A program made the translations under genes and the position numbers. DNA of 64,000 nt, taken from positions 2,502,234 to 2,566,233 of the forward strand of contig CM030932.1 in NCBI GenBank assembly GCA_018136815.1, written 5' to 3'. Every line of letters begins with the position of its first letter. Positions within the stretch are counted from its first letter, which is position 1. This DNA is from Isochrysis galbana (Eukaryota > Haptophyta > Isochrysidales > Isochrysidaceae). Of this stretch, positions 32,510-42,479 are shown one piece after another. A model generated the notes under the pieces. That model did no database searches and was not told the origin of the DNA. It saw only the letters and a list, made by a program, of their open reading frames with translations.

Positions 32510-32940
32510 TGCGCATCCGTGACGGCGTGTGGAAACTTCCATGCGCACGCACGGCGTCCCCACCGGGGGGCCGAGATAAATTCTCACCATGCGCATCTTT
32601 TCATCTGTGACGGCGTGTGGAAACTTCCATGCGCACGCACGGCGTCCCCGCCGGGGGCCCGAGATAAATTATCATGCGCATCTTTTCATCGGTGACGGCG
32701 TGTGGAAACTTCCATGCGCACGCACGGCGTCCCCGCCGGGGGGCCCGAGCCCGAGATAAATTCTCACCATGCGCATCTTTTCATCAGTGACGGCGTGTGG
32801 AAACTTCCATGCGCACGCACGGCGTCCCCGCCGGGGGGCCCGGGATAAATTCTCATTTCATCGGTGACGGCGTGTGGAAACTTCAATGCGCACGCACGGC
32901 GTCCCCGCCGGGTGCACGGCGTGCGCTTGACGAAACTTTC
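32510..32940 (+). repeat. Minisatellite of five units of about 80-94 bp
   Basis: Each unit begins GTGACGGCGTGTGGAAACTT and continues through CACGCACGGCGTCCCC, a G run and GATAAATTCTCA, then ATGCGCATCTTTTCATC. Units start near 32519, 32607, 32693, 32787 and 32866; the last two are shorter and diverged. The short ORFs across it are only the repeat translated. Confidence 0.85.
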
Positions 32941-33328
32941 CACGTACGGGATTCTCATGTGATTGCCACTCATCGTGCGCACGGCGTGCACACGCATCTG
33001 GCGAAACCCCAGAGTCTTCCTCCCAGACGAAGAACGAAGAGGAGGTATGTGCTCAGGTGTATGGAGGAAGGGGATGGATCAACTCCCCCAGTATGACTGA
33101 AATCTTGTTGTGGGACGCCTAGGTGTTTCGTGACGGGGTTTAACACTAGAAGGCATTCCTACCTAAAAAAAGAAAACAAGCTAAAACGATACCTCAAATC
33201 GAACGCACATCACCCCTCTAACGCTGCCAAAAAAATTAGCTCACATCGCGCGCCGCGCACTTCAGTCCTTTGACCAGGGCGGCTTCTCTTCGACGAGGTC
33301 TACGCCCAGCTGTCGGAAGAGGCTTGCA

Positions 33329-33778
33329 ATGCTCGTCACAGCCTCTGGCATGGGCCGTGGGTGTGGAGACTTCCGCGTGGACCTGGCCAAGGAACGCTAC
33401 CCGTCGATGTGGGCACTGATCAAGCCATACATGGGCCGTTGGTGCAAGGCAACCCTCATGCTCGTCGGCGACTACTCTGACGAGTACGACAAGATCCCAA
33501 TCCCAAAGACCAGATACATTGGAGAGCAAGCCGCCGTCGCGTATCTCTGCATGGAATACATCACGGCGGTCGCGTACGCTGAAGCGGATCCCATGGTGCA
33601 AGTGCGCCGAGCAGCTGGCAAACTCTTCATGCAGAACAAGGAGGCCGTCCTCGCACGCATCATGGATCTCGCCACCCAAGATCAGCCGAGCGACATCGTC
33701 GCCTGCCAGAAGAACGACATCGAGAATATCGACGAGGAGGTGTGCGAGAAAAAGACGAAAAGGATGAAAACTCAGTAG
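33329..33778 (+). CDS. Unknown 149-aa protein
   Basis: The frame looks protein-coding: balanced composition, helical segments and no repeats, e.g. DLAKERYPSMWALIKPYMG, YIGEQAAVAYLCMEYITAV and a Lys/Glu-rich end. I do not recognise the family. The frame stays open upstream of ATG 33329 to at least about 33260, so a larger protein or a 5' exon is possible. It ends just before direct repeat A (33829-33907), which also occurs at 35200-35279, so it could be cargo or part of a repeated element. The antisense frame 33236-33913 is rejected as a shadow. No targeting signal or membrane segment is visible. Confidence 0.5.
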   Translation: MLVTASGMGRGCGDFRVDLAKERYPSMWALIKPYMGRWCKATLMLVGDYSDEYDKIPIPKTRYIGEQAAVAYLCMEYITAVAYAEADPMVQVRRAAGKLFMQNKEAVLARIMDLATQDQPSDIVACQKNDIENIDEEVCEKKTKRMKTQ

Positions 33779-33828
33779 CTCTGGGGTTGCTGTGTGTTTT
33801 GGGTTAGCTTCCTTAAATAGCGTTATTT

Positions 33829-33907
33829 GAGACTGGTTGAAAAAGAAAACATGCACATCTGGGTGGAAAAAATAATAACCTGGCCCTCTTTTGACGGAAC
33901 GCGACTT
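33829..33907 (+). repeat. Direct repeat A, left copy
   Basis: About 79 bp, nearly identical to 35200-35279 (GAGACTGGTTGAAAAAGAAA through TTTTGACGGAACGCGACTT). The last about 50 bp also occur at 62558-62600, and a short form near 38636. Both local copies are in plus orientation. Confidence 0.9.
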
Positions 33908-34177
33908 GGGCACCCCCTGGGACCGGGGGGATTATTACAGTATACGGCGATAACACTAACGTAACCGTCTCGCCCATCTCTCCCCCTCACGCCCCCCCCC
34001 CTGCCCCCCTCCCTTGAGAAGGCCCCTACTGCCCCCCCTGCGCCGCCGCCACCGCCCTCCCGCCCGCTCCCGATCCTTGAGGTGTACCCCGAGATCGAGC
34101 AGCTTCTGCACCAGCTCGGGTACGACGTCTGAAACCCCGCGGTTGGTGTGAACGCCACGTCCTCCACCTTCTCTTGT

Positions 34178-34230
34178 TCAAGGCAGAGACGCGCTGCGCA
34201 GAGGGGCGACGCTGCCCACCGGCTTTGTAG
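34178..34230 (+). repeat. Direct repeat B, left copy
   Basis: TCAAGGCAG, then GCGCTGCGCAGAGGGGCGAC and CTGCCCACCGGCTT. The right copy is at 35069-35150, where an extra about 25 bp separates the two blocks. B lies on both sides of the crystallin-like gene. Confidence 0.8.
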
Positions 34231-34299
34231 TGGCCCTCGTCGTCAGTGGAGAGAGGCTCTCACGTGGCAGTGCGCCGCCGATTGGAGCGAGGATTTTCC

Positions 34300-34950
34300 T
34301 CACTTCGCGCATTTGACGTCGAGGGTGGAGATGTCGTTCGCCTTGAACTTGTTCAACCCGTACTCGTTTCCTCCCTCGTACCTTGCGCCTCCCAAAAGCG
34401 TTCCCTTCGCGCCTCCTTTGTTGGTGTGCTCGTAGACAAGTGCTCTACAGTCGTCGCGGACACTGATTCCTAGAATCTTGTCGTTCAGATCATGGTCGGT
34501 CAAGTTATACACATCTTGCCCGAAACCCTGTTTGCGATCGACTTTCCCATCCTTCCAGTAAACGACCACAGGGGGATTTTTACTGTCATTTGAGGGAGCA
34601 GCCTCACTCTTCGATTCCTCCACATTCCTGACAATGGAGTCTGCGCTCTTGTCCATCATCTTGGAAAGTGTAGTGCGGATCAAGCTCCCGTTCAGCTTGC
34701 TCACGTTGTCAGCGGCTGTTCGATCGGTGCTGCACACGTAAGACTGGCCATAAAATGGCTGAAAGCCCGGGATTTTGGGTGCGGTGCACCACATTTTCTC
34801 ATCGATCTTCTCGTTGAAGACTGAGCCGTACTTGTCCGAACACATGATGACTTCAGAATCAAACAGTCCAGACCCTGCCCGCGTCAATGCGCAGTACCCG
34901 GGCACGCGATGGGTGACTTCGGGATCGGCCATGTTGAGAGTATTTGACAT
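34300..34950 (-). CDS. Betagamma-crystallin-like protein
   Basis: 216 residues, one exon, starting MSNTLNMADPEV (ATG 34950; a second ATG six codons on is also possible). No signal peptide is evident. Residues 1 to about 130 are unrecognised and contain four Cys. Residues about 145-213 look like a two-motif betagamma-crystallin domain: DVYNLTDHDLNDKILGISV, then CRALVYEHTNKGGAKGTL, then ending KFKANDISTLDV. The ND-x-I-(S/L) pattern in each half matches the family's calcium-binding motif (N/D)-(N/D)-x-x-(S/T)-S only loosely. Such domains in microbes often bind calcium; a role here is not known. The gene is enclosed by direct repeats A and B on both sides, unlike any other host gene in the window. 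Confidence 0.65.
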   Translation of the reverse strand: MSNTLNMADPEVTHRVPGYCALTRAGSGLFDSEVIMCSDKYGSVFNEKIDEKMWCTAPKIPGFQPFYGQSYVCSTDRTAADNVSKLNGSLIRTTLSKMMDKSADSIVRNVEESKSEAAPSNDSKNPPVVVYWKDGKVDRKQGFGQDVYNLTDHDLNDKILGISVRDDCRALVYEHTNKGGAKGTLLGGARYEGGNEYGLNKFKANDISTLDVKCAK

Positions 34951-35068
34951 ATTGGAGGGGGGGGGGTCCTAACATACCCTATATTTTTTTTTCGGCGGGC
35001 TGGGAGTGGTGACTGCCTATCGAGTGACGCCACGCCCTTGCCCCACGCTGTCGGGGGGGGGGGCATCC

Positions 35069-35279
35069 TCAAGGCAGTGACGCGCATCCGGTGGGAGGAC
35101 ACGCGTGGCTCGCGCTGCGCAGAGGGGCGACACTGCCCACCGGCTTGTCGAGCAGCAGCGCCCACGTGCGCTCCATGTAGTGGCGTGTTTTGGGTTAACG
35201 AGACTGGTTGAAAAAGAAAACATGCACATCTGGGTGGAAAAAAATAATAACCTGGCCCTCTTTTGACGGAACGCGACTT
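35069..35279 (+). repeat. Direct repeats B and A, right copies
   Basis: B occupies 35069-35150 and A occupies 35200-35279, joined by about 50 bp that share GTGTTTTGGGTTA with the sequence before the left A copy. On the left, A (33829) precedes B (34178); on the right, B precedes A. This fits two overlapping copies of one B...A unit, the right one internally deleted. Confidence 0.75.
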
Positions 35280-35299
35280 CTGCTAGCGGGCACGCAGTC

Positions 35300-35410
35300 C
35301 TCTTCGCCAGCGACTGCTACCTGGGTACTCGGGGGCGCCCTCGGCGGGAGGCCCGAAGGAGAGGGGAGTCGCGGCGGCGCGCTCCATCGCAACCAAGTAT
35401 AAACTTAGTT
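35300..35410 (-). mobile_element. LINE family A 5' fragment, reverse
   Basis: The minus strand reads CAACTAAGTTTATACTTGG, then ATGGAGCGCGCCGCCGCGAC and the same CCCTCTCCTTCGGGCC stretch as 10774-10850. Homology stops after about 95 bp, where it meets sequence joined to direct repeat A. 35411-35900 has no supported gene. Confidence 0.75.
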
Positions 35411-35902
35411 GCTGATAGCGGGGGGAGAAGGGCCGGGGCAGTGGGGGTGTGCAGAAAATTTGCAGTGTGAAGCAGTAGTGGGTCCACAGTCCATAGCCGC
35501 GTGTGCGGTGTTAATATTATACAGTTTTTATAGATCTAGATCCTCCTCTTACCTCTCCCAATGCATGTAGTGATGCAGCACGCCACAGGGGCGAACCAGG
35601 CGCACCGCGGCAGCATAGACGGCAGTCGTAGCTGGCTGCTAGGACTAGGGAAAAGGAATGACAAAGGAGCAAGATCACAGTGAGGAACGGCATCCTCCAC
35701 CTCCCATCTCACCGCAGCCTTCCACAGAATCCAGGCCCCCACATACTCAGCGGCGACAGAGGGGTGTTCATGGGAAGAGAAACGCAAAATGATCCGTCTC
35801 CTACTCCTAACTCTGGTGCATTGTTGTTCGTCGCGCTTACCACTAAGGCGAGAGTGCCGTTTGACGCGTCGCATGGACGGGCTACGCAATAGCCCGTGAG
35901 GC

Positions 35903-36937
35903 TCAATGACCCTTGTATGGCGGGTCACCCGGTGCCCTGTAGCGGTCGAGCGGCGAGCGTTGCGAGTCAGAGCCGTAATAGCACCCCGAGCCTTGCACGT
36001 CGCCAAGTAGACAATACAAAGGCGCGCTTGTACCCTTTTCGGGAGGGTTGGTGGCGCCCATCCCCATGGTCAGATCAGTGAGGATGAAGCCGGGGGTGCA
36101 TGAATTGATGGTAAGAGCTGGATGCTCCCGTGCCAGGATACGCGTGTAGGCGTTCACGCATGCTTTGGACAGGCCGTATGCGTCATTCGCGTAGTCCATC
36201 GCACCTTGGTACTTGCTAAGCACCTAAGCGGTGAGGGGCAACAGGATTGTCGGCACATATGAGCCACTAGTCGGCTCGTCAGTCTTTGTGAGACCATTGC
36301 AGCTATCACAGCAAGGCCAATCGAGGGCAAGCAGGGGAAAGACTCGGGTGGCAGTGCCGTTGGGCATTGGAGACTGAAACAGCAGGCCGCTCACCTCCTC
36401 GATGGCATCCAAGGTGACGGCTGGATCGGTGAAGACGGCGCGCTGGTCAGCAGGGCAGGCTGCAACAAACATAGGGGCGGAGGCCGAGGCAATGTTGACC
36501 ACGCGGCCACCCGACGGCATTAAGGGGAGGAATGCCTCGCAGACATTCCGAGTGCCGTAGTAGTTTGTAGCAAGGGTCGGGCCGAAGCCTTTGCCAAAGC
36601 CAATGCCTGCGTTGTTACAGAGGCCAAAGAGCGCATCGGTGCCGTACTTCGTCTTGACCTCCTTGGCCGCCGCAGCAACTGACTCGCTGTCTGCTACGTC
36701 GATCGTCAGCATTTCGATGCGGCCTTCGCAGTCTGGTGCTGCCTCGACAATGGACTGGATGGCGCGTTTGCCCCTCGTGGCGTCGCGACTCCCGAGGAGG
36801 ACATGGACGTCTGGGTGCTGCTGGAGCGCGGCGGCGCAGATAGCCTTGCCGATCCCCTTGTTCGCCCCCGTGACGAGCAGACGGCGCACCGCCGCCGTCG
36901 ATGTAAGAGAGCAGAGGAGAAGTGCTAGGCGGAGCAT
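35903..36937 (-). CDS. Short-chain dehydrogenase/reductase, carbonyl-reductase-like, two exons
   Basis: Exons 36937-36395 and 36223-35903, joined in frame (GAG GAG|GTG CTT) across a 171-bp GT-AG intron with a TTAG acceptor; 287 residues. The N-terminus MLRLALLLCSLTSTAAV looks like a short signal or anchor segment. The Rossmann cofactor motif TGANKGIG is at 23-30, NNAG at about 109-112, a catalytic Ser in VNIASASAP, and YGLSK gives Tyr197 and Lys201. The C-terminal TPGFILTDL and NPPEKGTSAPLY follow the carbonyl reductase (CBR1) pattern rather than classical SDRs. The enzyme should reduce carbonyls with NADPH; the substrate is unknown. The unspliced frames on either side stop within the intron. 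ATG 37099 upstream is in frame but would add a Pro-rich leader. Confidence 0.88.
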
Positions 36938-37584
36938 CGCGCGCCTCCGGCCTAGAACGAGAAGGGACCAAAGGGACTGGGGCCCCCGAAAGAGGTTGGG
37001 AGGTGGTGAGGTAGGGGGGGGGGGGGGGGGCGTACTCGGCGCGAGGAAGGTGGGCGCGGGCAAGAGACGTTGACGGGTGGGTCTCGATCCCCCTATCACA
37101 GCACCTCGCTCGCTCGCTCTCCTCAGCTTCCTCCACCCCTCCCTCCCTCTCTCCTTCTCGCGTGCGCCGCCGCCGCCGCCATCGGCACACCTTCGGGTGG
37201 TGGGCGCCTGCCAGACGCACGCGAGCTGACCACTTCACATGGAGATCAAGGACTTCTGTTCATTCACACCTCACACCAGGTGTGGCGCTCTCTCTCTTCT
37301 ATTCGGGTATAGGGGAGAAACGCCATAGGAGTACTCTACTCTACCATGATGTAATTTCTTCTCTAGGCACACGCACAGCCTAACCCCCTCTGCAAGACTG
37401 CTAGAACAGAGAAAAATCCCATAATCTCCCGGAGCGCGTTTCGTCGACGCTCAAGATCTCGCGAATCGTCCGTATCGCCCCTGGCACCATCGACAATTGC
37501 AGTGACCAGGGCGGCCGAAATGAGCAGAGCGAGAGCGACGCCATGTGCGCAACAGAACCGGATAAAATTCTTCTTATAATCTCT
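36938..37584. other. Intergenic region upstream of the dehydrogenase
   Basis: Contains G/C homopolymers (37013-37030) and CT-rich sequence (37110-37165). No gene is supported. It probably holds the promoter and 5' UTR of the minus-strand dehydrogenase. Confidence 0.4.
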
Positions 37585-38265
37585 CAACTAAGTTTATACT
37601 TGGTTCGCCCATGGGGGGGCACGAGCCCCCCCCTCTCTGCTCCACTCCTCCCCCGCCGTGGGGGAGTGGGGGAGGAACCACTCATCACTCATCCTCCTGG
37701 CATGCCTGATGGCTTGGCAGGAGCCCACTGCCCTGCTGACCCACTCTCCCACTGATAAGCACGCCTGGTTCTCTTGTCCTGGCCCCTCGTGGACAGCCCA
37801 TCGCTCCAACCCCCCCTCCCCCCCTGGTCGACAGGCAGACAGGTGCAGAGTGGGGAACCCTAATTAAGTGAGGCTCAGGAGCGCCAGCGAGGGAGGGAGA
37901 GGCAGGGGAGGTCAGGGCCTAGCTAGCCCCAGCCTCCTCTGCCCCCTGAGCTGGCCTTCAGGAGCCTCCAGGGGTCGCCAGAGCAGCGCAGCTGGAGGCC
38001 TGCCGCAGGCGCGCCATTGCGCGTGTCGCAGGAGAGGGGAGAGAGCGCGCGGAGAAGGGGGTGGGTGGAGCGAGAGCCCGAAAAATGGGTAAGTCTCGCA
38101 CCTGTTTACAGGGGAAGTCGGGACTAAGGACGCCGCCAGCCCGGTAGGCGCAGGAGGAAGGGGGGAACGGACCACCCCGGGGGCCCGGGGGGGGGGGGGC
38201 GCGGGCCACCGGTCACCGGACTATATCTAAGCCCTTTACCCCAATCCCCCTAGTAGTGCACGGGG
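37585..38265 (+). repeat. Dispersed GC-rich element with CAACTAAGTTTATACTTGG start
   Basis: After the start module comes TTCGCCCATGG, a C/G palindrome, then a long region shared with 41900-42265: GGCCTGC(C/T)GCAGGCGCGCC, GCAGGAGAGGGGAGAGAGCG, CCGAAAAAT, a GTAAGTC(T/C)CGCAC stretch, GACTATATCTAAGCCC-like sequence and an AGTAGTGCA block near the end. The middle (37860-37990) also matches 55650-55740 and 61490-61600 (GCCAGCGAGG, CCCAGCCTCC, GCCCCCTGAGCTG). No coding frame is conserved. Confidence 0.65.
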
Positions 38266-39745
38266 GTAAAATAATACCAGAGGGGGGCCTCACATATATT
38301 TCCGCACGGCGCACGGCGCACGGCCGTCAGAGGTCAGAGGTCGGAGTCAGAGGCCTGCAATCGGGTATTTTTCGAAAATTTTGCCGGAAGACCCCCGGTT
38401 CTTTTTGCTGATCTCCCATACCAGAATCTATAGGGAGCTTATTTAGGCCTTCGTTTTCGTTTGCCCATTACAGATGGTGCCCTCCGCACCCCCCTAGTGA
38501 GTGACCGGACTAGAGGTCGCGTGCCGCGGTGCCGCCGACAGCTCCGCCAGAATCAATCAATGTCAATGTGTCAATGTGGACATTATTTGATTTTGATGGT
38601 TGATGCTGGCTCAACTTGATTCCATCCCATATTCGATGGAACGCGACCTTCGTGCCCCCCCATGAGCGAACCAAAGATAAAACTTAGTTGTGGAAAGCAG
38701 TGGTTAAAAAGAGTGAGAGTGAGTGACCGGGCTATATATATATATCACGAGGAACAAGTACCCGCCTTCCACCGGCATCTATATTTCATCTCTATCTCTA
38801 CTTGCTACTTGACTTACTATGGCCAAATATTTGGCAATAGGCCAAAACATAATGTGTTTGCTGTATTTCTGTCACCCGGCTCCGTAGTATTTCCCATGTA
38901 GGATGTAGGGGCGCATGGGGCATGGCTCGTCCGGTGTCCGGTGTATGGGTAGAGTATGGCTAGGGATGCTAGCTAACATGCTGTCTTACACCTTATAAGT
39001 TCTAACGTCTCCCCGAACTTTCGGGTCGCGTGGTGCGCGAGAGGCAATGGCGAGCTGAGAGGAGGGAGAGAGGGAGAGAGAGGGAGGGAGAGAGGGAGGG
39101 AGGAAGGCAGAGGGAGAGGGGGAGACAGAGAGAGTAGGGGAGACTTGGTTACAAAGGGGGAGCGGCGCGCACGCACGAGCGAGCGAGCTCGGAGGGGAAG
39201 GGGAAGGAAGAGAGATAGAGAAGCAAGCGAGAGAGGATAAGGCCAACGGCGGCGTCAGCGGCCGGTGAGGCTCGCAACTCCTCCCCCACCCCCCACCCCC
39301 TTTTCAGCCGGCCCGCCCGCCCCAGAGCTCCAGCACCACCCCTCCGCCCATTGCTGGCAGCGCCGCTTGATCGCCGGCCGCCACGCTCCAGTTTGGAGGG
39401 GGAGATCAAAGCAGGCGCCTCCTTACCAAAGCGCTGCGCTTCGACCTATGTGCCGCGTTAAATGGCTTGAGGCCCAAAACCAGCCCATTCCCCCCTTGCC
39501 TGCCCCGCGCGCCCGGTGGCGGAGGAGCTGCACCTGATGAGACCTTCTCAAGAGCCCCCCCCTTGCTCCCCCATGCCTCAGGGCTCAGTGGGAAGATCTG
39601 CTCAAGGAAGCCATACCCAACAGCTGCTGGAGGCTGCCTGTCCCCTCCCCTCTCCTCGCCAGTCCCCAGGGGTCGGTGGGACGAACTACCCGTGGAGGTC
39701 ATAGTAAGCGGCTGCTGCAATTTGTGCATTAGTTTCTCACCATCG
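38266..39745. other. Repeat-rich intergenic region before the ALG5-like gene
   Basis: Holds a reverse dispersed start module (38660-38690), a (TA)n run at 38732-38746, a loose GTATTTGG-type copy (38815-38900) and a GA-rich tract (39050-39235). A 122-codon minus-strand frame (39406-39774) starts 10 bp from the ALG5-like start; it has no recognisable motif and I do not call it. Confidence 0.4.
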
Positions 39746-39783
39746 TGTTGGACTGTATCCAGCAAAGCGGACACCCGAAAGCC

Positions 39784-41085
39784 ATGCTGTTGGCGATCCT
39801 TCGCATAGTGAGCCTAGTGGCAAGTGCTGCGACGAGTTCAGTCCACATTCCACGTGGCGCTATGGTCCACAAGCATTGTGATGCAGCGACAGCAATCTCA
39901 AGGACATCCGATTGCACCCGTGGGCCTTTCGTCTATTTGGCGTGCAAAGACGCACCGACGGCACAACAACACGCCCCTGCAGATGCCCATCTCTCTCTCT
40001 CCATCAGACCGTCCAACGTGCCTCGCCGGCCATTTCTAGGGACATCCACCATATCCATAGTCATCCCTGCTCTCAATGAGGAGTCGCGTCTAGAGGCAAC
40101 ACTCGACACGACCGAGCGGTACTTGCGTGCTACGCGATCGTCCGCCTGGGAAATCATAGTCGTCGACGACGGCTCCAAAGATTCTACATGCTCACTTGTC
40201 CGGGGCAGGGGCCTCTCTCCTCGGCTTCGCCTCCTCACATCTGGATACGGTAATAATCGCGGAAAAGGAGCGGCGCTCGCCGCCGGTGCCGCGAAAGCAC
40301 GCGGGCGCCTCATCTTGTTCCTCGACGCTGACGGTGCCACTGACCTTCGTGAATTGCCTGCGCTAGAACGAAGGCTGCGTCGCCCTAGATGCGAGATGGC
40401 TGTGGGTTGGCGTGTGGATGCCTTTCGCACTCGGCCTCTCGGCCGGCGCCTTATGGGTGCAGTGTTTGCGGCTCTTGCTCGGCAAGTTGTGACGGGTGTC
40501 CCAGACACGCAATGTGGCTTCAAGCTGCTCACGCGTCGCGCAGCCGTCACCCTGCCCCCTCGCTTGCGAGTGACCGGATGGACTTACGATGTCGACTTAC
40601 TGGCGCTGGCGCAATCTCAAGGATGGATCATTGCATCTGTTCCTGTGCGCTGGAACGACGTTGCAGGCAGTAAGGTCAGAGTATTCACGCCGTTCGCCAT
40701 GCTCATCGATCTGGTGCGACTTTGGGCGATGTCCAAAGTTGCTTCACTTGGCACCCCCACGAACGCCACCAACTGTAGCACGGGATGGCTTATGCAAGGA
40801 TGCTGCCTGGACACAGATCCCTTCCAGTTTATGGAGATTGCTGCAAGAGGAGATATGGGCGATTTTCCGGCTCGGCAGAATGTTGGTACCAGGCGCAGAA
40901 AGTCTGGGGCTCGCATTAGCTCTGGCATGACGGTAGTGGGTGCGCACGGGCCCTTCGGCAGGCGAAGGATCACGACTTGGAGTCATGGCGAGGTAGGTAG
41001 AGAAATCGAAGACCGAAGGAAAGGAGCAGCGCCAAAGGCGTTGAGGACGACGTTAGCTTGTCCACAACAGCGCGATCTGGCATAG
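39784..41085 (+). CDS. ALG5: Dolichyl-phosphate beta-glucosyltransferase (ALG5-like, GT2 family)
   Basis: 433 residues from ATG 39784, chosen because it gives a hydrophobic start (MLLAILRIVSLVASAATS) like the ER anchor of ALG5; ATG 39745 is in frame 13 codons upstream. The GT-A domain runs about 90-330: ISIVIPALNEESRLEATL, VVDDGSKDST for nucleotide sugar, LFLDADGATD with the DxD metal motif, and the family-specific DTQCGFKLLTRR, GWTYDVDLLALA and VPVRWNDVAGSKV. ALG5 makes dolichyl-P-glucose on the ER membrane for lipid-linked oligosaccharide assembly. The last about 100 residues (after LVRLWAM) are unlike ALG5 and could be intron or 3' UTR read through; a splice donor before them is possible but not identified. 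No neighbouring gene is clearly linked, though the transporter at 47387 could act in the same pathway. Confidence 0.9.
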   Translation: MLLAILRIVSLVASAATSSVHIPRGAMVHKHCDAATAISRTSDCTRGPFVYLACKDAPTAQQHAPADAHLSLSIRPSNVPRRPFLGTSTISIVIPALNEESRLEATLDTTERYLRATRSSAWEIIVVDDGSKDSTCSLVRGRGLSPRLRLLTSGYGNNRGKGAALAAGAAKARGRLILFLDADGATDLRELPALERRLRRPRCEMAVGWRVDAFRTRPLGRRLMGAVFAALARQVVTGVPDTQCGFKLLTRRAAVTLPPRLRVTGWTYDVDLLALAQSQGWIIASVPVRWNDVAGSKVRVFTPFAMLIDLVRLWAMSKVASLGTPTNATNCSTGWLMQGCCLDTDPFQFMEIAARGDMGDFPARQNVGTRRRKSGARISSGMTVVGAHGPFGRRRITTWSHGEVGREIEDRRKGAAPKALRTTLACPQQRDLA

Positions 41086-41799
41086 GTGAGTACATGGCGT
41101 AACCCCACCATCTGCCGCAGCGTGCTGGACTGCTGCTCTGTGCTAGCAGACGTATAGACCATTGGAGAGTCATTACGGCAGACCATTTGTTCCTCCTCTA
41201 GCCTCATTGTCCCTACTCTTTCACTTGAGGTCCAACATCCCACTGTCGCGTCGTCCCCGGAATGGCTCGAGGGTTCAGTGGGTGGCCGACCTTCGAACAT
41301 TCTTTTCTACTCTAAGAGTAGCAGAGTAATCATAAACCGATTGAAGATTCAAGCTTTTGACTAGTAATTTTACTTTTAGAAAAATCTTAGCTGGGCGCGG
41401 TGCGACAAGGACACAGGATTCATACGCAGAAAACACAGCTACTTTCATAGTTTGTTCGCATGGGGGAGGGCACGCTCCACCCACCCAGACCCTCCCTGCG
41501 AGGGATGGTGTGAGTCAGCACCATGAGTGCGTTGGCGTTGGTCCTTATAGCTATAGCTAGCTACCTGTACCTGTAGTAGCCTGAATCTTCAAGTTTTCTT
41601 TGAGTTCCCCCTTTCCTCCTACGCCTACCGGGCTGGCGGCGGCTCGGTCCAGACTTATATCAGTCGCGGGACTTAAATAATACTACTATTAAAAATAAGA
41701 AGGTGCAACACTGGATGCTGGAGGTTCCCGGTTACAGCCTCTTAAAGATTTTCGGTGGACCCGGCGTGGTGCTCGGCGCAACGCCGCTCCTAAGTAGAG

Positions 41800-42270
41800 C
41801 ACAAGGGGAGGAGCCGCAAGGCAACAGGAGGGAGAGAGTAAGGAAGCGGGCATGGCTGCGAGCTAGCCCACCTCAGGGCTACGCGCGTGGAGAGAATATT
41901 TAGAATTTCTTTTGCCCCTTGCTTGAGTGCTTGAGTTGGCCCCAATGAGCCTCCAGCCAAGGGTCGCCAATGGGCAGTTGGAGGCCTGCTGCAGGCGCGC
42001 CGTCGCGCGTGCCGCAGGAGAGGGGAGAGAGCGCGCGCAGAGAAAGGAGTGGGCGTGAGCGAGAGCTCCGCCCACCGAAAAATATGTGGTAGTAAGTCCC
42101 GCACGTGTTTGTAGGATAAGTCGGGGCTGAGCACTGAGCACAGCATGCCCGGTAGGGCGTTAGAGGGAGGATGAGAGCTGGATCACCGGGGGGTGGGGGG
42201 TGGGGGGTGGGGGGGGGGCACCGGACCATATCTAAGCCCGTTACCCCTATCCCCCCAGTAGTGCAGGGGG
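41800..42270 (+). repeat. Second copy of the 37585-38265 GC-rich element
   Basis: Shares with 37860-38265 the blocks GGCGCGCC, GCAGGAGAGGGGAGAGAGCG, CCGAAAAAT, GTTTGTAGGATAAGTCGGG-like sequence, CCATATCTAAGCCCGTTACC and AGTAGTGCA, in the same order. The left part of the element is missing. 41086-41800 and 42271-42480 hold no supported gene. Confidence 0.65.
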
Positions 42271-42479
42271 GGAGTCGCTTCATGGCGGGGGGGGGAAGGC
42301 GGGCCGGGGGAGTGGGGGTGTATGTAGAACGCTTGCGTGGACGTAGAAGTAGTGTGTAGTGTGTAGTGTCCAGAGTCGTGCTCGGCGAGAATATTATGTA
42401 GTTTATTTCAATCATGCCGTATTCTTGATCGCTCTCCGGTCAAATCCAACTATGACCAAACAAAATATGTGGCAAGTGG

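Noticed and set aside
32515..32940. CRISPR-like array of regular repeats
   Set aside because: Units are 80-94 bp with no unique spacers, and the genome is eukaryotic; it is a minisatellite.
33236..33913. 225-codon minus-strand frame
   Set aside because: Antisense to the more protein-like 33329-33778 frame and partly translated repeat A; His/Val-rich with no motif.
36224..37099. 291-codon minus-strand frame as a complete dehydrogenase
   Set aside because: It lacks the catalytic Tyr-x3-Lys, which lies in the next exon; its last about 57 codons are intron.
39406..39774. 122-codon minus-strand frame head-to-head with the ALG5-like gene
   Set aside because: Start codons would be only 10 bp apart, no motif is visible, and the DNA is CT/GA-biased.
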